Shown: piece after piece, positions 1 through 5,707 of the stretch
How the letters are laid out: every line of letters starts with the position of its first letter
Position numbering within the stretch: position 1 is the first letter of the stretch
Assembly: GCA_964611145.1 (NCBI GenBank)
Contig: CAZSYM010000056.1
Location: 1-6,859, forward strand
Reading direction: 5' to 3'
From: WFQV01 sp964611145
Lineage (GTDB): Bacteria; Bacteroidota; Ignavibacteria; Ignavibacteriales; Melioribacteraceae
DNA length: 6,859 nt
Program-made: the position numbers and the translations under genes
The notes under the pieces: generated by a model
Databases searched by the model: none
What the model saw: only the letters and a program-made list of their open reading frames with translations
Told to the model about the DNA's origin: nothing

Positions 1-13
1 TGTTTTAATATTT

Positions 14-322
14 TCAAAGTTTCCAGTTCTTTTGGGAAAGTTCAAAGAAATGTGCTCTTTCCTCTTCCGTCATTTCGGCAAGATTCACGCCCAGTTTTTT
101 AGCCTTCCCTTTTAAAGCCGTGCTGATTGAGTTCAATATCATATCCCGAATTTGCACCGGTATTCCCATCATCGGTAGTACAAGCGTGAATTTCACCACG
201 CCCGTTTCTTCCTCGAAAGTTACGTCTCTAATCATTCCGAGCTCGCCCAAAGTATTTGCAATTTCGGGATGTTCCACGTTTTTAATTGTTTGCTCGATTA
301 CTTCCAAAGTTATTTTTTCCAT
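14..322 (-). CDS. DUF59/MIP18-like small protein (cysteine-less)
   Basis: This 102-residue protein has the size and motifs of a stand-alone DUF59 (MIP18/PaaD-like) domain. Visible are HPE at residues 18-20 (usually DPE), LGMIRDV at 28-34, the central strand-turn LVLPMMGIPVQIRDMI at 47-62, and a C-terminal MTEEER at 84-89, as in DUF59 domains attached to Mrp-type proteins. DUF59 proteins take part in iron-sulfur cluster assembly or transfer (SufT, CIA2/MIP18) or in assembly of multi-component oxygenases (PaaD). The conserved Cys expected in the turn after the LxLP strand is absent, and the protein has no cysteine at all, so direct Cys-based cluster binding is unlikely. The ATG at 322 is supported by AGGGAG six bases upstream. 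The gene is last in the minus-strand set, starts inside the radical SAM gene with a 41-bp overlap, and is probably co-translated with it. An inferred role is to assist the neighbouring Fe-S enzyme. The family call is good; the function is unknown. Confidence 0.85.
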   Translation of the reverse strand: MEKITLEVIEQTIKNVEHPEIANTLGELGMIRDVTFEEETGVVKFTLVLPMMGIPVQIRDMILNSISTALKGKAKKLGVNLAEMTEEERAHFFELSQKNWKL

Positions 323-1277
323 TTTTTACTCCCTTTAGATTTCTTAAAAAATAAACTTTTCCGTTGTATTCTTTTTTGAGGACGATTCCGCTGCGGAGCA
401 GATTCTCCACCGTCTCGAATCTTTCGCCCGTTTTGTTCAAAAGATTATAAACCGCATCTTCGCGCATAGGGTGTACGGAAATAATCCCGAGAAAATCGTT
501 CCGAAAGTCGCCCGTGGAGGCGAAATTTCCACCTTCGTAATTTATGTTTAGCTCCACATTTTTTATCCTTTCGGAAAATATTTCATATGCTTTTAATATT
601 TTGGCTTCCTCCGGTGGCAGAACGAAATTTTCCGCGGGCGGTCGAGTGGGCACCGAAATGTACGCCGCGTCGGTGTTCAATCTACCTATGAATCTTGCAA
701 TTGCTCGCAGTTCCTCGTCCGTATCGTTAAACCCGCGCACGAGCATGGTTTCCGTTGCAAGGAATCCTTTGTAATCCTTGGCAAAATTCTCGATTCCCTC
801 CAATACCTTTTTCAACTCCAATTTCCCGTACGGGCGGTCTATTCGTTTCCAGAGTTTTTCGGAGACGGAATCCACTTTCAGGGAAACCCAATCGAAAAGT
901 CCGAGAGCCTTGCGGACGTTTTCCTCCCATATCAAAGAGGAATTGGAAATAATTGCCAGAGGTATGCCCAATGTTTTTAAGTTTTTAGCCAGTTCTTCCA
1001 GATTCAAATCGAGCGTCGGCTCGCCGTCCGGTACGAGAGTGATATAATCGATTTTCTCTCCCTTTGCAAAAGTTTTTTCCGCCAAATTTTTAACGGCTTG
1101 GAATATCTCCTCCGGCTCGTAAAATTTTTGCCGTGCTTCGGTCAACCGAATGGTATTGCCCAATTGGCAATAAATGCATGCGAAGGAGCAGTATTTGGGC
1201 GGAATATTATTGACGCCCAAACTCCTGCCCAATCTTCGCGAAGGGACGGGACCGAAAGCAAAGTAATTATCGTTCAA
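282..1277 (-). CDS. Radical SAM protein, COG0731 (wyosine-synthetase-like) family
   Basis: This 331-residue protein is a radical SAM enzyme. The N-terminal signature GPVPSRRLGRSLGVN is at residues 9-23. The [4Fe-4S]-binding CxxxCxxC (C30, C34, C37 in CSFACIYCQLG) follows, and GEPTLD at 85-90 is the GE-type SAM-binding motif. From about 264 (IISVHPMREDAV onward) to about 313 there is a small helical, winged-helix-like C-terminal domain. These features match the COG0731 family. Its archaeal namesake TYW1 makes a wyosine tRNA base, but bacterial members of this GPVPSRRLG type are functionally undefined, so no substrate is claimed. The start is TTG at 1277: no ATG is suitable, the signature begins at residue 9, and a GGAG lies seven bases upstream. 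It starts one base after the stop of the KaiC-like gene. Residues after about 313 look like an unstructured, Asn/Lys-rich tail overlapping the DUF59 gene. The enzyme is cytoplasmic and expected to be oxygen-sensitive. Confidence 0.9.
   Translation of the reverse strand: MNDNYFAFGPVPSRRLGRSLGVNNIPPKYCSFACIYCQLGNTIRLTEARQKFYEPEEIFQAVKNLAEKTFAKGEKIDYITLVPDGEPTLDLNLEELAKNLKTLGIPLAIISNSSLIWEENVRKALGLFDWVSLKVDSVSEKLWKRIDRPYGKLELKKVLEGIENFAKDYKGFLATETMLVRGFNDTDEELRAIARFIGRLNTDAAYISVPTRPPAENFVLPPEEAKILKAYEIFSERIKNVELNINYEGGNFASTGDFRNDFLGIISVHPMREDAVYNLLNKTGERFETVENLLRSGIVLKKEYNGKVYFLRNLKGVKNGKNNFGSNRANN
329..334 (-). promoter_or_regulatory. Ribosome binding site for the DUF59 gene
   Basis: Read on the minus strand, AGGGAG lies six bases before the ATG at 322-320. 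It sits inside the 3' end of the radical SAM coding region, so the downstream gene has its own initiation signal despite the overlap. This decides the start. Confidence 0.7.
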
Positions 1278-1278
1278 T

Positions 1279-2034
1279 TTACAACTCCGAAATTGCGGGA
1301 ATTACTCTGCTTCGGCTGTGATCCGCAACTTTTTTCACGTGGCTCAGGGATTTCGGGTCAATCGGCACTTGGATTTCTTCGTCGGAGAAAGGAACGCCTT
1401 TCATTCGCAATATTTTCATGTAAAGGCGGAAAGGCTCTTTTTCGCTACGTGTGGTAATCAGATTATCCGCCATTGCTTCGAGCTTGGCGATTTCTTCCGC
1501 CTTTGCCGTGGTGCTAACGGAGAAAATGTAAGTGTGAGTTTTCTCTTCCGCCACAGTTTTCTTTATTTTTTCCAATATGGCGTCTCCGTATGTGGGGGAA
1601 AAGAGCAATAAATTCAGAGCCGAGCCGAAGTATAATATACCGGGACCGGAGTCTTCCAAGTTTTCCTCGGCGGTCTTGAGCGTCTTTTCCCAAAGTTGAG
1701 GCAGAACCAAGTTTACCTTGTATTCTCTGTCGTTGACTTTGATTATATTATCTGCGGAGACGTCCAAATGAAAGAACAGAATTTTATCCTCGTATTCGGA
1801 AAGGTCAATGCCCGTAACGGTTTTAAGGCTTTCGGAGATGAAATCCTTGCTGGGGTATTGCAAAGAAAGGAAAGCGGCGCTACCGCCATTGCGCAACCAT
1901 GCCGAAAGGAACGATTCCCCTATTAACGGTTTCCCGCTCCCTCCGGGACCGGTGATTATCGTAGAGGTCTTGATGGGAAAGCCTTCCGGTAACAATTTGT
2001 CCATCCATTCGATTTCCGTCTTCATTGTCTTCAT
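1279..2034 (-). CDS. KaiC/RecA-like P-loop protein with degenerate Walker motifs
   Basis: This 251-residue protein has the layout of a single KaiC/RadA-type RecA domain. An N-terminal segment ends in LLPEGFP (14-20), followed by a beta strand and a P-loop at 29-36, GPGGSGKP. The C-terminal strands around FRLYMKILRMKGVPF (202-216) resemble the KaiC end motif. The normal P-loop ends in GK[ST]; here the Ser/Thr that ligates Mg2+ is Pro36 (codon CCG). The expected Walker B strand, GILYFGSALN (132-141), has Gly where the Asp of hhhhD should be. ATP hydrolysis is therefore doubtful, and the protein may bind nucleotide without turnover or act as a scaffold or regulator. ATG at 2034 is preferred over the Met codon at 2025 because GAGGTG lies four bases upstream of the first. 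It is first of the three minus-strand genes. The fold is fairly sure; the role and partner are unknown. Confidence 0.8.
   Translation of the reverse strand: MKTMKTEIEWMDKLLPEGFPIKTSTIITGPGGSGKPLIGESFLSAWLRNGGSAAFLSLQYPSKDFISESLKTVTGIDLSEYEDKILFFHLDVSADNIIKVNDREYKVNLVLPQLWEKTLKTAEENLEDSGPGILYFGSALNLLLFSPTYGDAILEKIKKTVAEEKTHTYIFSVSTTAKAEEIAKLEAMADNLITTRSEKEPFRLYMKILRMKGVPFSDEEIQVPIDPKSLSHVKKVADHSRSRVIPAISEL
1285..1288 (-). promoter_or_regulatory. Ribosome binding site deciding the TTG start of the radical SAM gene
   Basis: GGAG on the minus strand is seven bases before TTG at 1277-1275 and lies within the last codons of the preceding gene. With the junction TAA-A-TTG, it supports re-initiation by the same ribosomes and makes TTG the best start. 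Confidence 0.6.
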
Positions 2035-2038
2035 AATT

Positions 2039-2044
2039 CACCTC
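2039..2044 (-). promoter_or_regulatory. Ribosome binding site for the KaiC-like gene
   Basis: GAGGTG on the minus strand lies four bases before the ATG at 2034, or six counted from GAGG. It is thirteen bases from the alternative Met codon at 2025, so it favours the upstream start. Confidence 0.65.
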
Positions 2045-2054
2045 GCTCTTTTCC

Positions 2055-2082
2055 TTGACACAAAAAACTTTTATTTGATTAT
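2055..2082 (+). promoter_or_regulatory. Possible sigma70-type promoter for pdxB-xdhC
   Basis: A perfect TTGACA at 2055-2060 is followed after 16 bp by GATTAT (2077-2082), a 4/6 match to TATAAT. A perfect TATAAT also occurs at 2088-2093, but it is 27 bp from this -35 and has no good -35 of its own. If the first pair is used, the pdxB leader is roughly 110 nt long. The region is very AT-rich, so chance matches are a real risk. A minus-strand promoter for the KaiC-like gene must lie in the same interval, but only weak elements are visible. Confidence 0.4.
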
Positions 2083-2094
2083 TTAAATATAATC
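2077..2094. repeat. 6-6-6 dyad in the divergent intergenic region
   Basis: GATTAT (2077-2082) and ATAATC (2089-2094) form a perfect inverted repeat around a 6-bp AT centre (2083-2088). It covers the possible -10 elements of the rightward promoter and lies about 45 bp from the leftward ATG. It could be an operator or a symmetric promoter core read both ways. The AT richness weakens the case. Confidence 0.35.
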
Positions 2095-2190
2095 TAAATA
2101 AAAAATTTTACACATTAAAAAATTCTGAATTCTCCCGCACGAGCTTTTTTGAAAACCTCCCTCCGATTGAATATGTTTGAAAATAAAAAA

Positions 2191-2195
2191 AAGGA
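2191..2195 (+). promoter_or_regulatory. Ribosome binding site deciding the GTG start of pdxB
   Basis: AAGGA sits six bases before the GTG at 2202, inside a purine run at 2181-2200. No ATG gives an N-terminus fitting the family, whereas this GTG gives MKIVADEK, aligning with MKILVDEN of E. coli PdxB. Confidence 0.65.
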
Positions 2196-2201
2196 AAAAG
2201 C

Positions 2202-3365
2202 GTGAAAATAGTAGCCGACGAAAAAATACTCTACGTAAAGGAGGCTTTTTCGAATTTCGGTGAGGTGTTGCTCCTGCCCGGAAGAAAAATTTCCAAGAGG
2301 GAATTGAAAGATGCGGATGTTTTGCTCGTTCGTTCGATTACGAAAGTTACGAGTGAACTTTTGGAAGGCACTCCGGTTAAATTCGTGGCGACTGCAACGA
2401 TAGGGGAAGACCATGTGGACAAGGAATTTTTGAAATCCGCTGGTATTCTTTTTGCAAGCGCCAAGGGTTGCAATTCTCAAGCGGTGGCGGAGTATTTCCT
2501 CGCTGCCCTCTCTACAGCCTCGCACCGTTTGAATTTCCGGTTTTCCGAAAAGAGAATCGGAATTGTGGGAGTGGGAAACATAGGCGGAAAAGTCGAACGC
2601 CTTGCAAAGGCTCTGAAAATGCATGTGGTTAAGAACGACCCGCCCTTGCAAAGAGAAACGGGAAGCGACGAATTCCATTCACTCGAAGAAGCTCTGGAAG
2701 CGGATATAATTACTTTGCACGTTCCTTTGAACAAAGGAGGCGGAGATAACACGTTTCACCTTCTCGACGAAAAAAAACTTGCCCGATTGAAAGACGGCGC
2801 CGTTCTCATCAATACCTCCCGCGGGGAAGTTGTGGATAATTCCGCCTTGCTGAATTTGTTAAAGAAAGGAAAAGAGCTTTTTGTCGTCCTGGATGTTTGG
2901 GAAAACGAACCGATGATAAATGCGGAATTGTTGAGAAATGTTTTTATCGGGACTCCCCACATTGCGGGCTATTCCTACGAGGGAAAAGTAAACGCAACTT
3001 CCATGATTTACAATGCTTTTCTCGATTGTGCGGCGCAATGCGGTTTTGAAATCCCGACGGACAAATGGACGCCTCCGAAAATGGAGCTGAAAAACAACAT
3101 TATAACCGTTGCGGAAAGGGAGACGGAAAAAATATTGAGCGAAATTTTTGAGAGGGTTTATCCCATAGTCGAGGACGACAAGCGCTTGAGAAAGCTTTTG
3201 AATTTGCCCTCTTCCGAACGTGCCGAGTATTTTGATAGTCTGAGAAATACGTATGCTTTCCGTAGAGAACTCAAGAATTATTTTGTGCGGGGAGATTTAA
3301 CTCCGGAGGCGGAGAAAGCGATTGCATTGTGCGGTGGAATTGTAAACCAGCAAAAGGAAAAATGA
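2202..3365 (+). CDS. pdxB: Erythronate-4-phosphate dehydrogenase
   Basis: This 387-residue protein aligns along its length with E. coli PdxB, which oxidises 4-phospho-D-erythronate to 2-oxo-3-hydroxy-4-phosphobutanoate in DXP-dependent PLP synthesis. It has the D-2-hydroxyacid dehydrogenase layout: split substrate domain, Rossmann GVGNIG at 123-128, the cofactor Asp in NDPP (D146), and a catalytic set matching E. coli with a one-residue shift, namely R207 in NTSRGEVVDN, D231 and E236 in DVWENEP, and H253 in TPHIAGY. The motif GCNSQAVAEYF (89-99) is PdxB-like. The C-terminal PdxB dimerisation domain ends in FDSLRNTYAFRREL (344-357), the feature that separates PdxB from SerA and other dehydrogenases; no ACT domain is present. 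Start is GTG with a good ribosome site. It is followed one base later by xdhC, so the two are co-transcribed. SerC, which acts on its product, is encoded about 2.3 kb downstream. A serine-pathway (SerA-like) activity is the main alternative but less likely. Confidence 0.9.
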   Translation: MKIVADEKILYVKEAFSNFGEVLLLPGRKISKRELKDADVLLVRSITKVTSELLEGTPVKFVATATIGEDHVDKEFLKSAGILFASAKGCNSQAVAEYFLAALSTASHRLNFRFSEKRIGIVGVGNIGGKVERLAKALKMHVVKNDPPLQRETGSDEFHSLEEALEADIITLHVPLNKGGGDNTFHLLDEKKLARLKDGAVLINTSRGEVVDNSALLNLLKKGKELFVVLDVWENEPMINAELLRNVFIGTPHIAGYSYEGKVNATSMIYNAFLDCAAQCGFEIPTDKWTPPKMELKNNIITVAERETEKILSEIFERVYPIVEDDKRLRKLLNLPSSERAEYFDSLRNTYAFRRELKNYFVRGDLTPEAEKAIALCGGIVNQQKEK

Positions 3366-3366
3366 A

Positions 3367-4326
3367 ATGTTTTCGAAACTCTTTTGGGAATTCGCTTCGA
3401 CAAAGATAGAAGAAAAAGGGAAAATCGCCTTGCTGATTGTGGCGCAAACGTCCGAATCTTCCCCGGGACGCGAGGGATTCAAAATGATTGTAACTCCCGA
3501 CGGTGCTACGTTCGGAACGATTGGCGGCGGAATAATGGAAAAGAATTTAATCGATTTCGCACGGAAATTTATTGACGGAAAGAAAACCTCGGCGGTGAAA
3601 ACCTTGCGCCATTCGAAGAAAGGCGGGGAGGAAGCCTCGGGATTGATTTGCGGCGGAACGGAAACCGTCGTCTTTAAAAAATTAACATCTCAAGAATTGA
3701 AAACCATTAAGAGAATAATTTTAAATCTGGAAAAGAGTATTCCCGGAAAACTTTCCCTTGGCAACGAGGAATTTTCTTATAGAAAAGTAAGCCGTATTTT
3801 CGAACCTCGATTCACAATGAAAGGGGAAAAGTGGCAATACATGGAGCAAGTGGGTTTCCCGCTCACGGCTTACGTGGTAGGCGGAGGACATGTGGGATTG
3901 GCGGTTTCCAGAATTTTAAAAACGCTCGACTTCCGCGTGATTGTATTCGACGAGCGGAAGAATGTTTTTACCCTTAAGCAAAACAAATTTGCCGACGAGA
4001 TAATAATTACGAAATATTCCGAAGTCGGAAATTTTGTGCGGGAGGGAAAGCTTTCTTATGTAATAATAGTAACCCCGAAGCACACCGGCGATGCTCAAGC
4101 CCTTTATTCATTGAGGAATAAAAAGCTTGCTTATATCGGTTCTATGGGGAGTAAAAAGAAAATAGAAACCATTTTCCGGAACCTAAAAAAACAAGGCGTA
4201 AGCGGGAATTTTCTGAACAGCGTTCATGCCCCGATAGGCGTTAGAATAAAAGCGGAAACCCCCGAGGAAATAGCGGTTAGCATTGCGGGGGAAATAATTA
4301 AAATCAAAAATACAAAGAGCGGTTAG
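3367..4326 (+). CDS. xdhC: XdhC/CoxI family molybdenum-hydroxylase maturation protein
   Basis: This 319-residue protein has both XdhC domains. The N-terminal XdhC/CoxI domain shows SSPGREGFKM (31-40), GTIGGGIMEK (50-59) and GLICGG (92-97) with the conserved Cys95. The C-terminal Rossmann domain shows GGGHVGLA (172-179), an acidic residue after the second strand (D195), YIGSMGSKKK (256-265), and the family signature HAPIG...TPEEIAVSI (287-306). In Rhodobacter, XdhC binds molybdenum cofactor, promotes its sulfuration and hands it to xanthine dehydrogenase; other members serve related molybdenum hydroxylases. No hydroxylase, cofactor-synthesis or cysteine desulfurase gene is in this window, so the client is unknown. 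ATG at 3367 follows the pdxB stop after one base (TGA-A-ATG), with AAAAGGA eight bases upstream inside pdxB. No terminator is seen after it. The family call is strong; the gene symbol denotes family rather than a proven client. Confidence 0.88.
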   Translation: MFSKLFWEFASTKIEEKGKIALLIVAQTSESSPGREGFKMIVTPDGATFGTIGGGIMEKNLIDFARKFIDGKKTSAVKTLRHSKKGGEEASGLICGGTETVVFKKLTSQELKTIKRIILNLEKSIPGKLSLGNEEFSYRKVSRIFEPRFTMKGEKWQYMEQVGFPLTAYVVGGGHVGLAVSRILKTLDFRVIVFDERKNVFTLKQNKFADEIIITKYSEVGNFVREGKLSYVIIVTPKHTGDAQALYSLRNKKLAYIGSMGSKKKIETIFRNLKKQGVSGNFLNSVHAPIGVRIKAETPEEIAVSIAGEIIKIKNTKSG

Positions 4327-4347
4327 CCCTTTTCGGTAATAGTTCGT

Positions 4348-4376
4348 TTGAGTTTTCTTTTCCATAGACATTTAAG
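4348..4376 (+). promoter_or_regulatory. Weak promoter-like pair upstream of the DUF1015 gene
   Basis: TTGAGT (4348-4353) and TTTAAG (4371-4376) are 17 bp apart, each matching sigma70 consensus at 4 of 6 positions. They lie in the 123-bp gap between xdhC and DUF1015, the only sizeable gap in the plus-strand set, so a second promoter here is plausible. No terminator hairpin was found in the gap, so read-through from pdxB-xdhC is also possible. Confidence 0.25.
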
Positions 4377-4382
4377 CTTAAA
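4371..4382. repeat. 12-bp perfect palindrome in the xdhC-DUF1015 gap
   Basis: TTTAAGCTTAAA is a perfect 12-bp palindrome that does not extend further. It overlaps the possible -10 element of the weak promoter, as a repressor site might. Its AT-rich flanks allow a chance origin. Confidence 0.35.
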
Positions 4383-4449
4383 AGGAATATTTTTACATAT
4401 CGAAGTGAATTCTTTGTTGTGATTTTATTTAATAAGAGCGGAGACGAAA

Positions 4450-5685
4450 ATGGCAGTTATCAGACCTTTCAAAGCTTTGAGACCCCGAAAAGAAGTTGCG
4501 CATTTGGTTGCCAGTGTGCCTTACGATGTTGTCAATAGAGAAGAAGCGGCGGAATTGGCTAAGGATAATCCCCTCAGCTTCTTGAGAGTTACTCGTTCGG
4601 AGATAGAATTGCCACCCGATGTTGACCCTTACGATAAAATCGTCTATGAAAAAGCTCGTGAGAATCTCGAAAGATTGAAAAACGAGGCTCCCTTGATTCA
4701 AGACGAAACGCCGAAGTTTTATGTTTACAAGTTGACAATGGGAGAACAGACCCAAGTGGGAATTGCGGCGACTTTCTCCGTGGAGGATTATGACAAGAAT
4801 GTTATTTTGAAGCATGAAAAAACCAGAAAAGTGAAGGAGGACGACAGAACGAATCACATTATTACCACTCGGGCGCAAACGGGCGCCGTCTTTCTTACTT
4901 ATAAAGGCGTTCACGAAGTGGACGAAGCTGTGGAAAAAACGATGAAAAACGAACCTCTTTATAGCTTTACCGCTTCGGACGGTATTGAACATGTGATTTG
5001 GGAAATGCCGGAAGACTACAACGATATTGTGATTTTCGAAATAGAGAAGGTTAAAAATCTTTACATTGCGGACGGGCACCATCGCGCGGCAAGCGCCAGC
5101 AGAGCGCAAAAAATGCTGAAAGAACAATCCGTAACTCACACGGGCGAGGAGGAGTATAATTATTTCCTTGCCGTCCTCTTTCCCGCCGAGCAGTTGAAAA
5201 TACTTCCCTATAACCGCGTGATTTTCGACTTGAAAGGATTAAGCGAAAATGAATTTTTGGAAAAAGTGAAAGAGAATTTCAGCGTGGAGGAAACCGATAA
5301 TCCGAATCCTCCCGCACGCAAAAATATTTGTATGTATCTGTCCGGGAAATGGTATTTGTTGAAACCGAACGAAAACGTGAAGGAAACGGAAGGAAGCATC
5401 GGAGAAAATCTCGATGTGAGCATTTTGCAAAAATATTTGCTTACGCCGATTTTAGGGATAAAAGACCCGCGCACGGATAATAATATCGATTTTATAGGCG
5501 GAATCCGCGGAACGACCGAATTGGAAAAATTGGTCAATAGCGGAAAGGCGAAGGTCGCTTTTTCCATGTTCCCCGTTTCCGTCGATGACTTGATGAACAT
5601 TGCCGATGCGGGGGAAATTATGCCCCCAAAATCAACATGGTTCGAACCCAAATTGCGGGACGGACTTTTGATTCACACTATTTAA
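4450..5685 (+). CDS. DUF1015 family protein with DGHHR motif; possible serine kinase relative
   Basis: This 411-residue protein has the usual length and motifs of full-length DUF1015. These are the N-terminal IRPFKALRP (4-12), VPYDVVN (23-29), NPLSFLRV (40-47), the charged ILKHEKTRKVKEDDR (119-133), IADGHHRAASA (206-216), and the C-terminal MPPKSTWFEPKLRDGL (391-406). The DGHHR stretch resembles the phosphate-handling loop of ParB/sulfiredoxin-fold proteins, a fold that includes the archaeal free serine kinase SerK and staphylococcal SbnI. DUF1015 genes are commonly found beside serC and serA in anaerobic bacteria, and here serC follows after 22 bases. From motif and context I infer a role with serine or phosphoserine, possibly phosphorylation of serine, but the sequence does not prove it. 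It has no signal peptide or membrane segment. ATG at 4450 has GGAG six bases upstream. Family identity is strong; activity is tentative. Confidence 0.88.
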   Translation: MAVIRPFKALRPRKEVAHLVASVPYDVVNREEAAELAKDNPLSFLRVTRSEIELPPDVDPYDKIVYEKARENLERLKNEAPLIQDETPKFYVYKLTMGEQTQVGIAATFSVEDYDKNVILKHEKTRKVKEDDRTNHIITTRAQTGAVFLTYKGVHEVDEAVEKTMKNEPLYSFTASDGIEHVIWEMPEDYNDIVIFEIEKVKNLYIADGHHRAASASRAQKMLKEQSVTHTGEEEYNYFLAVLFPAEQLKILPYNRVIFDLKGLSENEFLEKVKENFSVEETDNPNPPARKNICMYLSGKWYLLKPNENVKETEGSIGENLDVSILQKYLLTPILGIKDPRTDNNIDFIGGIRGTTELEKLVNSGKAKVAFSMFPVSVDDLMNIADAGEIMPPKSTWFEPKLRDGLLIHTI

Positions 5686-5707
5686 GAAAAAGATAAGGAA
5701 TTGAGAA

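Noticed and set aside
1279..2034. Circadian-clock kaiC
   Set aside because: There is only one RecA-like domain, the Walker motifs are altered, and no kaiA or kaiB is present, so only fold-level similarity is claimed.
2081..2093. TATA-box-like AT stretch suggesting an archaeal promoter
   Set aside because: Strong Shine-Dalgarno sites, the Rho-independent terminator and bacterial PdxB and SerC point to a bacterium. The stretch is better read as part of a sigma70-type region.
2115..2678. A 187-residue open frame on the minus strand across the pdxB start
   Set aside because: It runs antisense to pdxB and through the divergent control region. Composition is of the shadow type and no family motif is visible.
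2202..3365. Reading this gene as serA (3-phosphoglycerate dehydrogenase)
   Set aside because: There is no ACT domain, and the FDSLRNTYAFRREL C-terminal motif together with NDPP and the catalytic spacing match PdxB.
4311..4345. Possible terminator just after xdhC
   Set aside because: A CCCTTTT run follows the stop, but I could find no stable inverted repeat before it.
4429..5139. A 236-residue open frame on the minus strand opposite DUF1015
   Set aside because: It is antisense to a strongly recognisable DUF1015 gene, its product is rich in Phe, Arg, His and Asn with no recognisable domain, and no convincing ribosome site was noted.
5208..5651. A 147-residue minus-strand open frame inside the DUF1015 gene
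   Set aside because: It is a Ser/Phe-rich reverse-strand shadow of a conserved gene with no domain or start signal.
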